Source: a virus
Direction: 5' to 3' (one strand)
IMG/VR virus record: IMGVR_UViG_3300017782_000056
Coordinates: 1-40,542 of that record
Length of the DNA: 40,542 nt
Position numbers and translations under genes: made by a program. The notes under the pieces are model-generated. The model did no database searches, was not told the origin of the DNA, and was given only the letters and a program-made list of their open reading frames with translations. Of this stretch, positions 15,603-23,131 are shown piece after piece. The first letter of the stretch is position 1, and each line of letters starts with the position of its first letter.

Positions 15603-16310
15603 ATGAACATTGAATTAAAACACGGAGATAGCTTGCAAGCCATGAAGGCAATGGCGGACAATCAATTCGATTGGGCTATCGTTGATCCTGAGTATGGACG
15701 TAAAGAGCATGGCGGAGTGAATAGGGCTGGTTTTGTAACTCAATCCAATGGCTCGAGAAAATATGTGAAAAATGGTAACCACTACACAAAAAAAGATTGG
15801 GACAATAAACCAGCCAGTGAAGAATACTTTCTCGAATTGATGAGAGTATCTAAAAATCAAATCATTTGGGGCTGCAACTATTATGTGAAAAATCTATGGG
15901 GAACGGGTCGGATAATCTGGGACAAATGCAACGAGGGATCGGATCAATCTGATTGCGAAATTGCTTTCAATAGCTCGACTGAAAGGGTGGATATGTTTCG
16001 TTTTATGTGGCGTGGAATGATGCAAGGTAAAAGCATAAAGGAAGGTCACATAATGCAAGGCAATAAGAAACTGAACGAAAAACGAATACACCCAACGCAG
16101 AAGCCAGTTGCATTGTATAAGTGGATTTTAGATAAGTACACGAGCGAGGGGGATTTGATTTTAGATACTCATCTAGGGTCGGCTAGTATCGCCATTGCAG
16201 CCCATGACTTAAACAGAAACTTAATAGGATATGAAATTGATGACGAATACTACGAATTGGCTTGCAAGCGGTTTGAAACCCACAAAGCCCAGCTATGCCT
16301 ACAATGGTAG
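15603..16310 (+). CDS. DNA adenine-N6 or cytosine-N4 methyltransferase
   Basis: 235 residues. Catalytic motif IV is DPEY at residues 28-31, a departure from the usual D/N/S-PP-Y/F. HPTQKPVALYKWIL precedes the SAM-binding motif DTHLGSASIAIAA and the strand IGYEID, giving the beta-class order (catalytic motif first). Whether DPEY supports full activity is uncertain, but the same substitution could be a family variant rather than damage, since all else is intact. It likely protects phage DNA from restriction. No matching restriction enzyme is present nearby. It is flanked on both sides by attC-like palindromes, as a gene cassette would be. Confidence 0.82.
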   Translation: MNIELKHGDSLQAMKAMADNQFDWAIVDPEYGRKEHGGVNRAGFVTQSNGSRKYVKNGNHYTKKDWDNKPASEEYFLELMRVSKNQIIWGCNYYVKNLWGTGRIIWDKCNEGSDQSDCEIAFNSSTERVDMFRFMWRGMMQGKSIKEGHIMQGNKKLNEKRIHPTQKPVALYKWILDKYTSEGDLILDTHLGSASIAIAAHDLNRNLIGYEIDDEYYELACKRFETHKAQLCLQW

Positions 16311-16321
16311 TGTTTATTGTG

Positions 16322-16381
16322 GGTAACGACTCAGCTATACCATCGGCTGAGGAACGAAGCTGGGGTATAGCGTTTGTTACC
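16322..16381. repeat. attC-like palindrome 2, after the N6-type methylase
   Basis: Outer arms GGTAAC (16322-16327) and GTTACC (16376-16381), inner arms CTATACC (16335-16341) and GGTATAG (16364-16370), separated by unpaired spacers of 7 and 5 nt. That is the order of an integron attC site: outer box, unpaired central spacer, inner box, terminal loop. The ending CGTTTGTTACC resembles Vibrio-type attC ends. Confidence 0.55.
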
Positions 16382-16443
16382 TGTGTGCGGTTGGATTGTG
16401 GGTTGGATCGGTTCTATTAAAAGAAAAAAGCGAGGGCAAAAAA

Positions 16444-17091
16444 ATGAAAATATTAAACTTATATGCAGGACTAGGAGGAAACCGCAAGCTGTGGGGTGAT
16501 GAACATCAAATAACTGCGGTTGAACTTGATCCAGAAGTAGCTAGAATATATCAAAGGTACTTTCCTAATGATACAGTAATTGTAGGAGATGCGCATGAAT
16601 ACCTAGTGAACAACTTCGAGGAATTTGATTTTATATGGGCTTCACCTCCTTGCCCATCACATAGCAAGATGAATACTTTGATGTATGGATTTAAAGATTC
16701 AAAGCGAAAGAAATTTGAATATCCAGATATGAAGCTATACCAAGAAATTATTCTCCTGGATAAGTGGTTTACTGGAAAGTATGTGATTGAGAATGTGATA
16801 CCATATTACACACCACTAATACCAGCTCAAGAGATAGACCGTCATTTATTTTGGGCGAATTTCAAACTGGGAAGATTTGAACCAGAAACTAAAACGACTA
16901 TCAAAGGATCGGATGCAAAGGAAGTGTCTAGCTTCTATGGCTTTGATATTAGCGACTATAAAGGAAAACAAAGAAAAGATCGCATTGCTCGAAATTGTGT
17001 ACACCCAGAAACGGGTAAATACATCTTAGACCGGGCAATGAATGTGATAGTGAAAAAGAATGTGAAACAGATTGATCTCTTTTCTGCGTAA
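16444..17091 (+). CDS. Short C5-cytosine-type DNA methyltransferase, twin 1
   Basis: 215 residues from the Met at 16444; the frame is open from a TTG at 16396 but the GAGGG-containing segment just before 16444 and alignment with its twin favour this start. SAM motif NLYAGLGGNRKLWG, catalytic SPPC with Cys70, ENV at ~117-119 and a late QRKDRIARNC segment. The target-recognition part is much smaller than in Dcm, as in short phage-type enzymes. It is about the same length as, and strongly similar in its first 70 residues to, the next gene. Confidence 0.82.
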   Translation: MKILNLYAGLGGNRKLWGDEHQITAVELDPEVARIYQRYFPNDTVIVGDAHEYLVNNFEEFDFIWASPPCPSHSKMNTLMYGFKDSKRKKFEYPDMKLYQEIILLDKWFTGKYVIENVIPYYTPLIPAQEIDRHLFWANFKLGRFEPETKTTIKGSDAKEVSSFYGFDISDYKGKQRKDRIARNCVHPETGKYILDRAMNVIVKKNVKQIDLFSA

Positions 17092-17126
17092 TGGAGGGAT
17101 GGGTTTTTCTTTTAATAGAACTGACA

Positions 17127-17180
17127 GGTAACGTTGAGTATAACACATCGTTTTAATGTGTGTTATACATTGTTGTATGT
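17127..17180. repeat. attC-like palindrome 3, between the twin methylases
   Basis: GTATAACACA (17138-17147) and TGTGTTATAC (17159-17168) are a perfect 10-bp inverted repeat. They are flanked by GGTAACGTTGA and ATTGTTGTATG, which carry the TAAC/GTTG ends expected for attC-type core sites. Confidence 0.55.
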
Positions 17181-17271
17181 CTGGTGCGACTTTAAAGCAC
17201 GAAATTTGATTATAAACACGAACCCTTTTTCTTCTTTTTTGAGCGAGGGCAAATTAATTTAAAAAATTAAA

Positions 17272-17913
17272 ATGAAGATACTAAACTTATATGCTGGAAT
17301 TGGTGGAAATCGTAGATTATGGGGTAATCAACACGAAATAACAGCAATAGAATATAGTGAAGATATTGCATCTATTTATAAAGACCATTTTAAAAATGAT
17401 ACTGTTATTATTACTGATGCGCACGAATATCTATTAGAACATTATAAAGAGTTTGACTTTATTTGGAGCTCACCACCTTGTCAAACGCATACGCAATTAA
17501 TGAGGGGCAATGTTTCGAGATGGGATTATAAAGCGTACCCAGATATGAAGTTATACCAAGAAATAATATGGTTGCAAAATTTCTATAAAGGGAAGTTTTG
17601 TATTGAGAATGTAAAGAGTTACTATAAACCTTTTATTGAACCCAAATATATTAGTAAGCATTATATATGGGCAAACTTTGACATACCGAATATAGAACAA
17701 AAAGAAAGAGGACACGACAGAAAAGGTGGAAGCGTAAGTAAATTGTCTGAAATAAAGGGGTTTGATTTAACAGAATACAAGGTAAAAGATAAAAGGCAAC
17801 TACTAAGAAACTGCACCGAATCAGAATTAGGATTGCATATTTTGAATTGTGCGTTGGGCAAAAAAGAAGAAAAAGATAATGAACCACCAACTTTATTTAA
17901 TGCACAGACCTAA
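17272..17913 (+). CDS. Short C5-cytosine-type DNA methyltransferase, twin 2
   Basis: 213 residues. SAM motif NLYAGIGGNRRLWG, catalytic SPPC with Cys70, IENV, and RQLLRNCTESELG near the end. Clearly paralogous to the preceding gene, but distinctly more AT-rich, and with a different central region where target choice is made. So the two probably arrived separately, or diverged for different target sites, rather than arising by recent duplication in this phage. Both are preceded by the same word GCGAGGGCAAA (16430 and 17243), which also occurs at 18943. Confidence 0.82.
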   Translation: MKILNLYAGIGGNRRLWGNQHEITAIEYSEDIASIYKDHFKNDTVIITDAHEYLLEHYKEFDFIWSSPPCQTHTQLMRGNVSRWDYKAYPDMKLYQEIIWLQNFYKGKFCIENVKSYYKPFIEPKYISKHYIWANFDIPNIEQKERGHDRKGGSVSKLSEIKGFDLTEYKVKDKRQLLRNCTESELGLHILNCALGKKEEKDNEPPTLFNAQT

Positions 17914-18013
17914 GCACTTGCATACAACGGTTAGCGTAAGCATAGTGGCGTGAAGTACGCACGGAAGTTGATAAAAGTGATACAGTAATATTTTATTTTT
18001 AGGGAGGGATTTT

Positions 18014-18970
18014 ATGAATGTTTTAAGTTTATTTGATGGTATTAGTTGTGGACAAATTGCACTTGATAAATTAGGAGTAAAAGTAGATAACTATTTTGCT
18101 TCTGAAATTGACAAATATGCGATAACAATAACACAAGCTAATTACCCAAAAACGCAGCAAATAGGAGATGTTTTAAAAGTAAAAGCAAAAAATCTACCAA
18201 AGATTGATTTGCTGATTGGTGGCAGCCCGTGTCAAGGTTTTAGTTTTGCTGGTGCAGGATTAAATTTTGAAGACCCACGAAGCAAACTGTTTTTTGAGTT
18301 TGTTAGGTTGCTAAAAAAGTGCAAGCCAAAATACTTTCTACTTGAGAACGTAAAAATGAAGCAAGAATTTCAAGACATAATCAGCGACCAACTTGGAGTT
18401 ATGCCTATTAAGATAAATTCGAGCTTAGTTTCTGCACAAAATAGAGAACGCCTTTACTGGACAAACATACCTGTTATCGGACAACCAAAAGACAAAGGCA
18501 TTTTGTTAAAAGATATTGTTGAAGACGGTCAAGTTTTAAAGAATAAAAGCCAAACAATATTAGCAACACTTTATAAGGAAAATGCAAAAAGTATGATTAA
18601 GCGAAACAAACAAGGGCTTTTGATACTTAAAAACATTTACCCAAAGAAAGGGCAAAATGGTAACGTGTATTCAATTTTTGGCAAATGTAAAACATTAAGT
18701 GCAGGAGTTGGTATTAAAGGCAATGGTATTGGAAGTAGTAATGCCCCGAAGATTGAAAGCATTAACGCTGATGGATGGAGAAAGTTAAGTCCGTTAGAAT
18801 GTGAACGACTACAAACAGTTCCAGACGGATATACAGAACACGTTAGCAACACTCAGAGATATAAAGCACTTGGAAACGGATGGACTGTTGATGTAATTGC
18901 ATTTATCTTTTCTTTTCTAAATGGGGCTGAAAGACCCAAAGTGCGAGGGCAAAATAAAATATGGGATTAA
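18014..18970 (+). CDS. C5-cytosine DNA methyltransferase (Dcm-like)
   Basis: 318 residues, complete set of motifs: I (SLFDGISCGQIALDKLG), IV (GGSPCQGFSFAG, catalytic Cys73), VI (LENVKM), VIII (QNRERLYW), IX (RKLSPLECERLQTVPDGY) and X (YKALGNGWTVDVIAFIF). DGIS in motif I and the target region of ~110 residues give a compact enzyme. It is AT-rich like twin 2. Last of four methylases in a row; together they would modify several sites in phage DNA against host restriction. No cognate endonuclease is visible. Confidence 0.9.
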   Translation: MNVLSLFDGISCGQIALDKLGVKVDNYFASEIDKYAITITQANYPKTQQIGDVLKVKAKNLPKIDLLIGGSPCQGFSFAGAGLNFEDPRSKLFFEFVRLLKKCKPKYFLLENVKMKQEFQDIISDQLGVMPIKINSSLVSAQNRERLYWTNIPVIGQPKDKGILLKDIVEDGQVLKNKSQTILATLYKENAKSMIKRNKQGLLILKNIYPKKGQNGNVYSIFGKCKTLSAGVGIKGNGIGSSNAPKIESINADGWRKLSPLECERLQTVPDGYTEHVSNTQRYKALGNGWTVDVIAFIFSFLNGAERPKVRGQNKIWD

Positions 18971-19088
18971 CGCAGAAAAGTAACCTATGGAACACGGATA
19001 GCCATTATGTTTACGCATTGTTATTTTTAGTTGCGCTTGATGTACTCTTCATTTTTTAAGGCAACTTACAAGCGCAATTAAATATAAC

Positions 19089-19108
19089 ACGCCCATATAC
19101 TCCAGTAC
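19089..19108 (+). repeat. 20-bp direct repeat, copy 2 (copy 1 at 7644-7663)
   Basis: Identical 20-mer, 27 bases before the start codon of the first recombinase, in the 165-bp gap after the Dcm-like gene. See copy 1. Looser similarity extends into the recombinase start. Confidence 0.75.
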
Positions 19109-19135
19109 TATTAATGAAATGAAAAACAGACGGTT

Positions 19136-19969
19136 ATGATTGCGGATTTACAAAAACTAGAACAAAAAATGTCAATTGAAGGGTATAAAAAGACTACTAT
19201 AAAAGCTTACTTATATGAGTTTAGAGTATTGCTTCGATTCTATAATGCCAGCGCAGCTGAACGTGTTTCGACTAAAAACATAGAAGATTATTTAAATCAT
19301 TTACTTAAACGCAAATACAGCTGGTCTAAGATTAACCTTGCCTTAAATGCAATATTCTTCTATTACAACCGGGTAGCTGAGAATCCTAGAAAAGTGAAGA
19401 ATATTAAACGACCGAAAGAAAACAAAAAACTACCAAATGTTTTGTCTCAAAATGAAGTGAAATTGCTCATTAATAATGTTTCAAACATAAAACACAAAGC
19501 TATATTATTGACCATCTATTCCGCGGGTTTAAGAGTCTCCGAGTTGATAAATCTTAAATTAACGGACATTGATAGCGCTCAAAATTGCATTTGGATAAGA
19601 GGCGGAAAAGGGGGCAAGGATCGTCAAACAATATTAGGGGAGTCAACATTGCAATTTTTAAGATTGTATTTTTTACAATACAAACCAAAAATCTATTTAT
19701 TCAATGGGCAGGATGGCTTAAGATACAGCGCCACATCGATAAGGAAATTCTTAAAAGTATCGACTAAAACTTCGGGGATTAAAAAAACAGTCACTCCTCA
19801 CGTACTTCGGCATTCTTTCGCAACTCATTTAATCGAAAATGGCTATGATATTACTTATGTCCAGAAGCTTCTCGGACACACTAAAATAACCACGACTGAA
19901 CAGTATATTCATCTAACCACAACCGCTGTTGAAAGCCCCGCGGATAAATTGTTTAATTTTGCGGCATGA
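19136..19969 (+). CDS. XerC/XerD-like tyrosine recombinase
   Basis: 277 residues. N-terminal SAM-like core-binding domain (~1-85), then the catalytic domain with Arg133 (SAGLRVSEL), a Lys in GGKGGKDR, HVLRH at 222-226 with Arg225, LGH with His248 and the nucleophile Tyr257. All catalytic residues are present. It lacks the long N-terminal arm-binding domain of typical phage integrases and so resembles Xer-type or integron-type enzymes. It overlaps the second recombinase gene by 4 bases, so the two are made together. Possible jobs: assisting phage integration, or acting on the attC-like palindromes among the methylase genes. Confidence 0.88.
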   Translation: MIADLQKLEQKMSIEGYKKTTIKAYLYEFRVLLRFYNASAAERVSTKNIEDYLNHLLKRKYSWSKINLALNAIFFYYNRVAENPRKVKNIKRPKENKKLPNVLSQNEVKLLINNVSNIKHKAILLTIYSAGLRVSELINLKLTDIDSAQNCIWIRGGKGGKDRQTILGESTLQFLRLYFLQYKPKIYLFNGQDGLRYSATSIRKFLKVSTKTSGIKKTVTPHVLRHSFATHLIENGYDITYVQKLLGHTKITTTEQYIHLTTTAVESPADKLFNFAA

Positions 19970-21186
19970 AGCAGCCCCCGAAAGGAAGCGGTCTATATCT
20001 TATCACGCTACAGTCCGGCGAACAAAAGTATCAATCAAAACTCTGGAGCCCTCCCCTTAATAGAATTGGAAAAAAAAAGACATGGAAGACTAAAAACTAC
20101 AACGAGGCAGCTCAACAGCATTACGCTTTCAAACAAATCTACGAAGCGAACAACTATGATATAATTGAAACTCTCAAACCCGCAGAATCAACTCGGCCAA
20201 ATTTAATAGTACAATGTGCTGCATTTTATGAGCGCTACCTCAAAGATGATCCGGCTATTGTTGCAAAACATCAAGCGCAGAACCGAGATGAGAAGTATAT
20301 TAAAAACACGGTAGTATATATTAAAACATTCCTCATTGCGCTCAAAAAAGCGGGGATTAAAGTTTCTCATTTGAAAATAAAGGCGGTAGATGATGCCGTA
20401 GTTGGTGTATTTTATAATCACCTAGAGTCTAGGTATAACAATGGAGAGATTGGTGAGGTTACATGGAACCGCCATGTTACGGCCTGCCGCAACTGGTTCA
20501 ACTGCCTAATAAAAAAATTTGAATACGATATTAAAAACCCATTTTCCAGCATCTCTTATAAATCTGTTTTCACTGATCCGCAATTTCTGGAAATGAGCGA
20601 GATGGACTTGTTTTTAAAAACCATCACGGTAGAAAATGCGATGGGTAAGAAAGGGAATCAGCAAGTCAACTATTACAGGCCGTGGCTTAAAGAACTCTAT
20701 TTGCTTGACATGTTTATTGGAGCACGTCCAAAAGAATTTTTTGCATTGACCTGGCTGGATGTTACTGACAACTATATTGTTGTTTGTAATTCCAAGAAAA
20801 CAAATAATAATAACCTGAAGTCAGACATTGAGTATGTATATATTCATCATCAACTCGCTTCTCTTCTTTTGAAATTAAGAGCTAAATCTGAAAAAGAAAC
20901 AGATTATATAATACAGCCACGCTGGAAAGACCGGAAGACTCTTCAGTCTTTAGCTTCAAAAGCTTTTATTCACTTTTTTAGGCAAACGGGAATTGATAAA
21001 AAAATAACCTTTTACAATCTCCGACACACTTATATTAATAATTTATATGCTCAGATTGGAGAGTCTGCCTTGAATGAGAAGCATAAGAAAGAAACAGCTA
21101 TTAAGCACTATCTCAGTAAGAAAAGAAAGCAAGAAGCTCAGCAGGGGAAAGAGCTATTCAACATAGATGTCTCCGCACATATCTAG
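19966..21186 (+). CDS. Phage integrase (tyrosine recombinase) next to attP
   Basis: 406 residues. An N-terminal domain (~1-90, basic, beta-like start GSGLYLITLQSGEQKYQSK) is of the size expected for arm-site binding. Then a SAM-like domain and a catalytic domain with Arg254 (GARPKEF), Arg353 in NLRHTY, His373 and the probable nucleophile Tyr382 (IKHYL). His373 to Tyr382 spacing is the canonical nine residues although the LGH motif is degenerate. The stop is 6 bases before the left arm-type repeats of attP, the classical int-attP arrangement. It should catalyse insertion into the tRNA-Thr gene. Confidence 0.85.
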   Translation: MKQPPKGSGLYLITLQSGEQKYQSKLWSPPLNRIGKKKTWKTKNYNEAAQQHYAFKQIYEANNYDIIETLKPAESTRPNLIVQCAAFYERYLKDDPAIVAKHQAQNRDEKYIKNTVVYIKTFLIALKKAGIKVSHLKIKAVDDAVVGVFYNHLESRYNNGEIGEVTWNRHVTACRNWFNCLIKKFEYDIKNPFSSISYKSVFTDPQFLEMSEMDLFLKTITVENAMGKKGNQQVNYYRPWLKELYLLDMFIGARPKEFFALTWLDVTDNYIVVCNSKKTNNNNLKSDIEYVYIHHQLASLLLKLRAKSEKETDYIIQPRWKDRKTLQSLASKAFIHFFRQTGIDKKITFYNLRHTYINNLYAQIGESALNEKHKKETAIKHYLSKKRKQEAQQGKELFNIDVSAHI

Positions 21187-21191
21187 CATCA

Positions 21192-21213
21192 AACTATACC
21201 GTCTCACTATACC
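21192..21213 (+). repeat. attP left arm: paired ACTATACC repeats
   Basis: AACTATACCgTCTCACTATACC holds two ACTATACC words 13 bp apart. The same 22-mer with one change occurs at 21395-21416, so the tRNA core is flanked on both sides by the same doublet. These are probable integrase arm-type binding sites. Confidence 0.8.
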
Positions 21214-21241
21214 GGGTATTTCTTCTACTAGTTTTAAAACA

Positions 21242-21278
21242 AAAAAACCGCTTAATTTTAAAAATTAAGCGGTTTTTT
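21242..21278. terminator. Bidirectional terminator beside the tRNA core
   Basis: A-run, CCGCTTAATTTT pairing with AAAATTAAGCGG, T-run: about 17 paired bases around a 3-nt loop. On the minus strand it follows the tRNA-Thr 3' end directly. So attP carries the tRNA end plus a terminator and would restore both to the host gene after insertion. It also ends integrase transcription. Confidence 0.88.
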
Positions 21279-21281
21279 AAG

Positions 21282-21329
21282 AGCCTCCTATCGGGATCGA
21301 ACCAATGACCTACTGATTACAAGTCAGTT
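21282..21329 (-). other. attP core: 3' part of tRNA-Thr(UGU)
   Basis: Read on the minus strand this is the anticodon arm (stem ACTGA, loop CTTGTAA with anticodon TGT, stem TCAGT), variable region, T arm (ATTGG-TTCGATC-CCGAT) and acceptor strand AGGAGGC of a tRNA-Thr. The 5' half is absent, so it is not a functional tRNA gene but the crossover region shared with the host attB. CCA is not encoded. Homology to the host tRNA should start near the anticodon stem. Confidence 0.9.
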
Positions 21330-21394
21330 TGAAAAAGGCGTTTAATTCATTTAAACGCAGTATGGCACTATACTTTTTGACGAAAACCACACAA

Positions 21395-21416
21395 AACTAT
21401 ACCTTCTCACTATACC
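21395..21416 (+). repeat. attP right arm: paired ACTATACC repeats
   Basis: AACTATACCtTCTCACTATACC, one base different from the left arm at 21192-21213. A further single ACTATAC lies at 21367-21373. Arms and core together span about 225 bp. Confidence 0.8.
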
Positions 21417-21446
21417 CTCTACGCGCAGGACTTCTTCAGGCTCTTG

Positions 21447-21482
21447 TGTCCTACTCTATACCCTTCGCGCTGGATATTATTG
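21447..21482 (+). promoter_or_regulatory. Phage late-type promoter (site 2) for the head operon
   Basis: TGTCCTAC at 21447-21454, N20, TATTATTG at 21475-21482. The start codon of the first head gene (21487) lies 32 nt after TGTCCTAC and 4 nt after the -7 box, which is about where transcription should begin, so the mRNA may be leaderless. It lies just right of attP, as the first late promoter of the integrated prophage. Confidence 0.8.
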
Positions 21483-21486
21483 TATC

Positions 21487-21858
21487 ATGGTTATTCAGGA
21501 AGTCATCAGAACTATCGACGAAACAGGCGGACACTCCCCTTTTCTGATTACGTTCTACAAGGAAAACGGCCAGATTCGCGACATGCTCTGCGTTAAGCGC
21601 AACAAGATGCGCGCAGCGTCTGGAAAAGCGGTGGAAGGTTCAGCCTTCAAATATCAATTGAAGCAAAAAAATATTCTCCTTATCAACGAACTTTCTGGCT
21701 ATAGTACCACCGTCGAGAAAACAGCACTCGGCACACACATCAAGCTACCAGCAATTAATCTGCAGCAGGTTCGCATTCCACAACACAAGCAGCTCCCTAA
21801 GTCAATAAAACTATTTGCTATCAAAGCGTTCAACGGTCAAGAAGTAATTCATGAATGA
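21487..21858 (+). CDS. Head-operon protein, 123 residues, unknown
   Basis: Beta-rich, basic, no membrane segment. It opens the late operon that continues with the portal and overlaps the portal gene by 8 bases. The start is fixed by the late promoter: ATG is 32 nt after TGTCCTAC. Function unknown; small genes at this position can be head or packaging accessory proteins. Confidence 0.65.
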   Translation: MVIQEVIRTIDETGGHSPFLITFYKENGQIRDMLCVKRNKMRAASGKAVEGSAFKYQLKQKNILLINELSGYSTTVEKTALGTHIKLPAINLQQVRIPQHKQLPKSIKLFAIKAFNGQEVIHE

Positions 21859-23131
21859 TATTGTAGAATTAAGCCCCAGCGTATTTGCGTCTATGGAGAC
21901 GGGTAATGTTTATCAGTTTGAAGACGGGTATTATAGCCGAACCAAACCCGACACGATAAAAAAGGGAAAACATGAGATTATAAAATGGGGCTCTGACAAT
22001 AAGCTCCCTTATTTGAATCGGCGAATTTTGGCCGAAAACGACATTAAGCAAAACCTGATTGACACGGATGTAAACATCGCAGCGGGTCAATATCTGTATT
22101 TATACACCGAAAAGATAGAAGGAAACCAGCGCATTATTACGCCGGTTGCTGATCCTGAGTTGGAAGACTGGATGGAAGAGTGGCATATTCATGACCTCTT
22201 TACCGAGACGCTACAGGACTTGAAGGAGATGGGCAATAGCTGGGTTGAGTTTGTGCTGTCACGAGATCGCACGAAAGTAACCAGCATGATTAGTCAAGAT
22301 GCGGTGGATTGTCGCCTTGGTAAAATTACCAGGGGGAGCGGTCGCCGAGACTCAGACAAGCTTTTGATGGCCGACTGGAAAAATGAAAGCTTTCTTGACA
22401 ATCCTATTCAAGAAGTTGATTTGCTTGACATCCGAAATCCTAAATTAGGCCAGAGTGTTAAAAGTGCTTTTCATGTAAAAAAAATCATCTCCGGCATGCC
22501 TTACTATTCGCTAGTCGAGTGGTACGGAACCAAGGACTGGACAGAGATCGCAAACATGATCCCAATGTTTCATAAAAAAGGATTGAAAGATGGGTATACT
22601 GGACGTTGGATGGTGAAGATACCTATGAGCTATTTTGATGGAAAAACAGGTGATGCATTGGAAAAGGCAAAAGAGGCTGTTAGAAATGAGCTCGACAAAT
22701 TTGCAGGAGTAAACAATTCACATAAAGCCCTTATCACATTTATCAATGATAAGTTGGTTATGGGCTCTAACTCTCAAATGTCAGAATGGAAGATCGAGCC
22801 GATTCCTACCGACTTAAAAGATGATTCTTATTTAAAACTGCACGAAACAGCTTCAAAAGTCCATGCGAGAGGTCATAATATAGATCCTGCATTGGCAGGT
22901 ATCCAGACCGAAGGGCGGCTGAGTGCTGGTTCAGAAATTAAAAATTTACTCAACTTTCACATTGCCTACAAGACTCCACGGCCAAGACGATTGGCCATGG
23001 CACCTATTCTTGTAGGTAAGAACTATAACTTTCCCGAAAAGAAAGATATCAAAATAGGTGTGGGAGATATCGAGTTGACCTCTTTAGATGAAAATGCTTC
23101 GGGCTTTCAAAACATGAACAACAATGGGTAA
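21851..23131 (+). CDS. Probable portal protein
   Basis: 426 residues. The N terminus (IIKWGSDNKLPYLNRRILAEND, then the helical VNIAAGQYLYLYTEK) and the LQDLKEMGNSWVEFVLSRDRTKVTSM segment are of the kind seen in portal proteins from phages of Bacteroidota, in which a crown and wing surround a long helical stem (here ~residues 265-345). The acidic/amidic end (ENASGFQNMNNNG) is also usual. It precedes a connector-like gene with 8 bases of overlap. No other gene in the genome is a better portal candidate. Confidence 0.65.
   Translation: MNDIVELSPSVFASMETGNVYQFEDGYYSRTKPDTIKKGKHEIIKWGSDNKLPYLNRRILAENDIKQNLIDTDVNIAAGQYLYLYTEKIEGNQRIITPVADPELEDWMEEWHIHDLFTETLQDLKEMGNSWVEFVLSRDRTKVTSMISQDAVDCRLGKITRGSGRRDSDKLLMADWKNESFLDNPIQEVDLLDIRNPKLGQSVKSAFHVKKIISGMPYYSLVEWYGTKDWTEIANMIPMFHKKGLKDGYTGRWMVKIPMSYFDGKTGDALEKAKEAVRNELDKFAGVNNSHKALITFINDKLVMGSNSQMSEWKIEPIPTDLKDDSYLKLHETASKVHARGHNIDPALAGIQTEGRLSAGSEIKNLLNFHIAYKTPRPRRLAMAPILVGKNYNFPEKKDIKIGVGDIELTSLDENASGFQNMNNNG

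Noticed and set aside
18961-19059. 32-codon hydrophobic frame after the Dcm-like gene, preceded by GCGAGGGCAAA
   Set aside because: Too short and without coupling or conservation evidence; may be part of a decayed cassette end.
21282-21329. Functional tRNA-Thr gene
   Set aside because: The acceptor 5' strand, D arm and 5' half are absent; only the 3' part used as attachment core is present.
21329-21547. 73-codon frame across attP right arm
   Set aside because: It runs through the arm repeats and late promoter site 2; position and composition do not suggest a gene.
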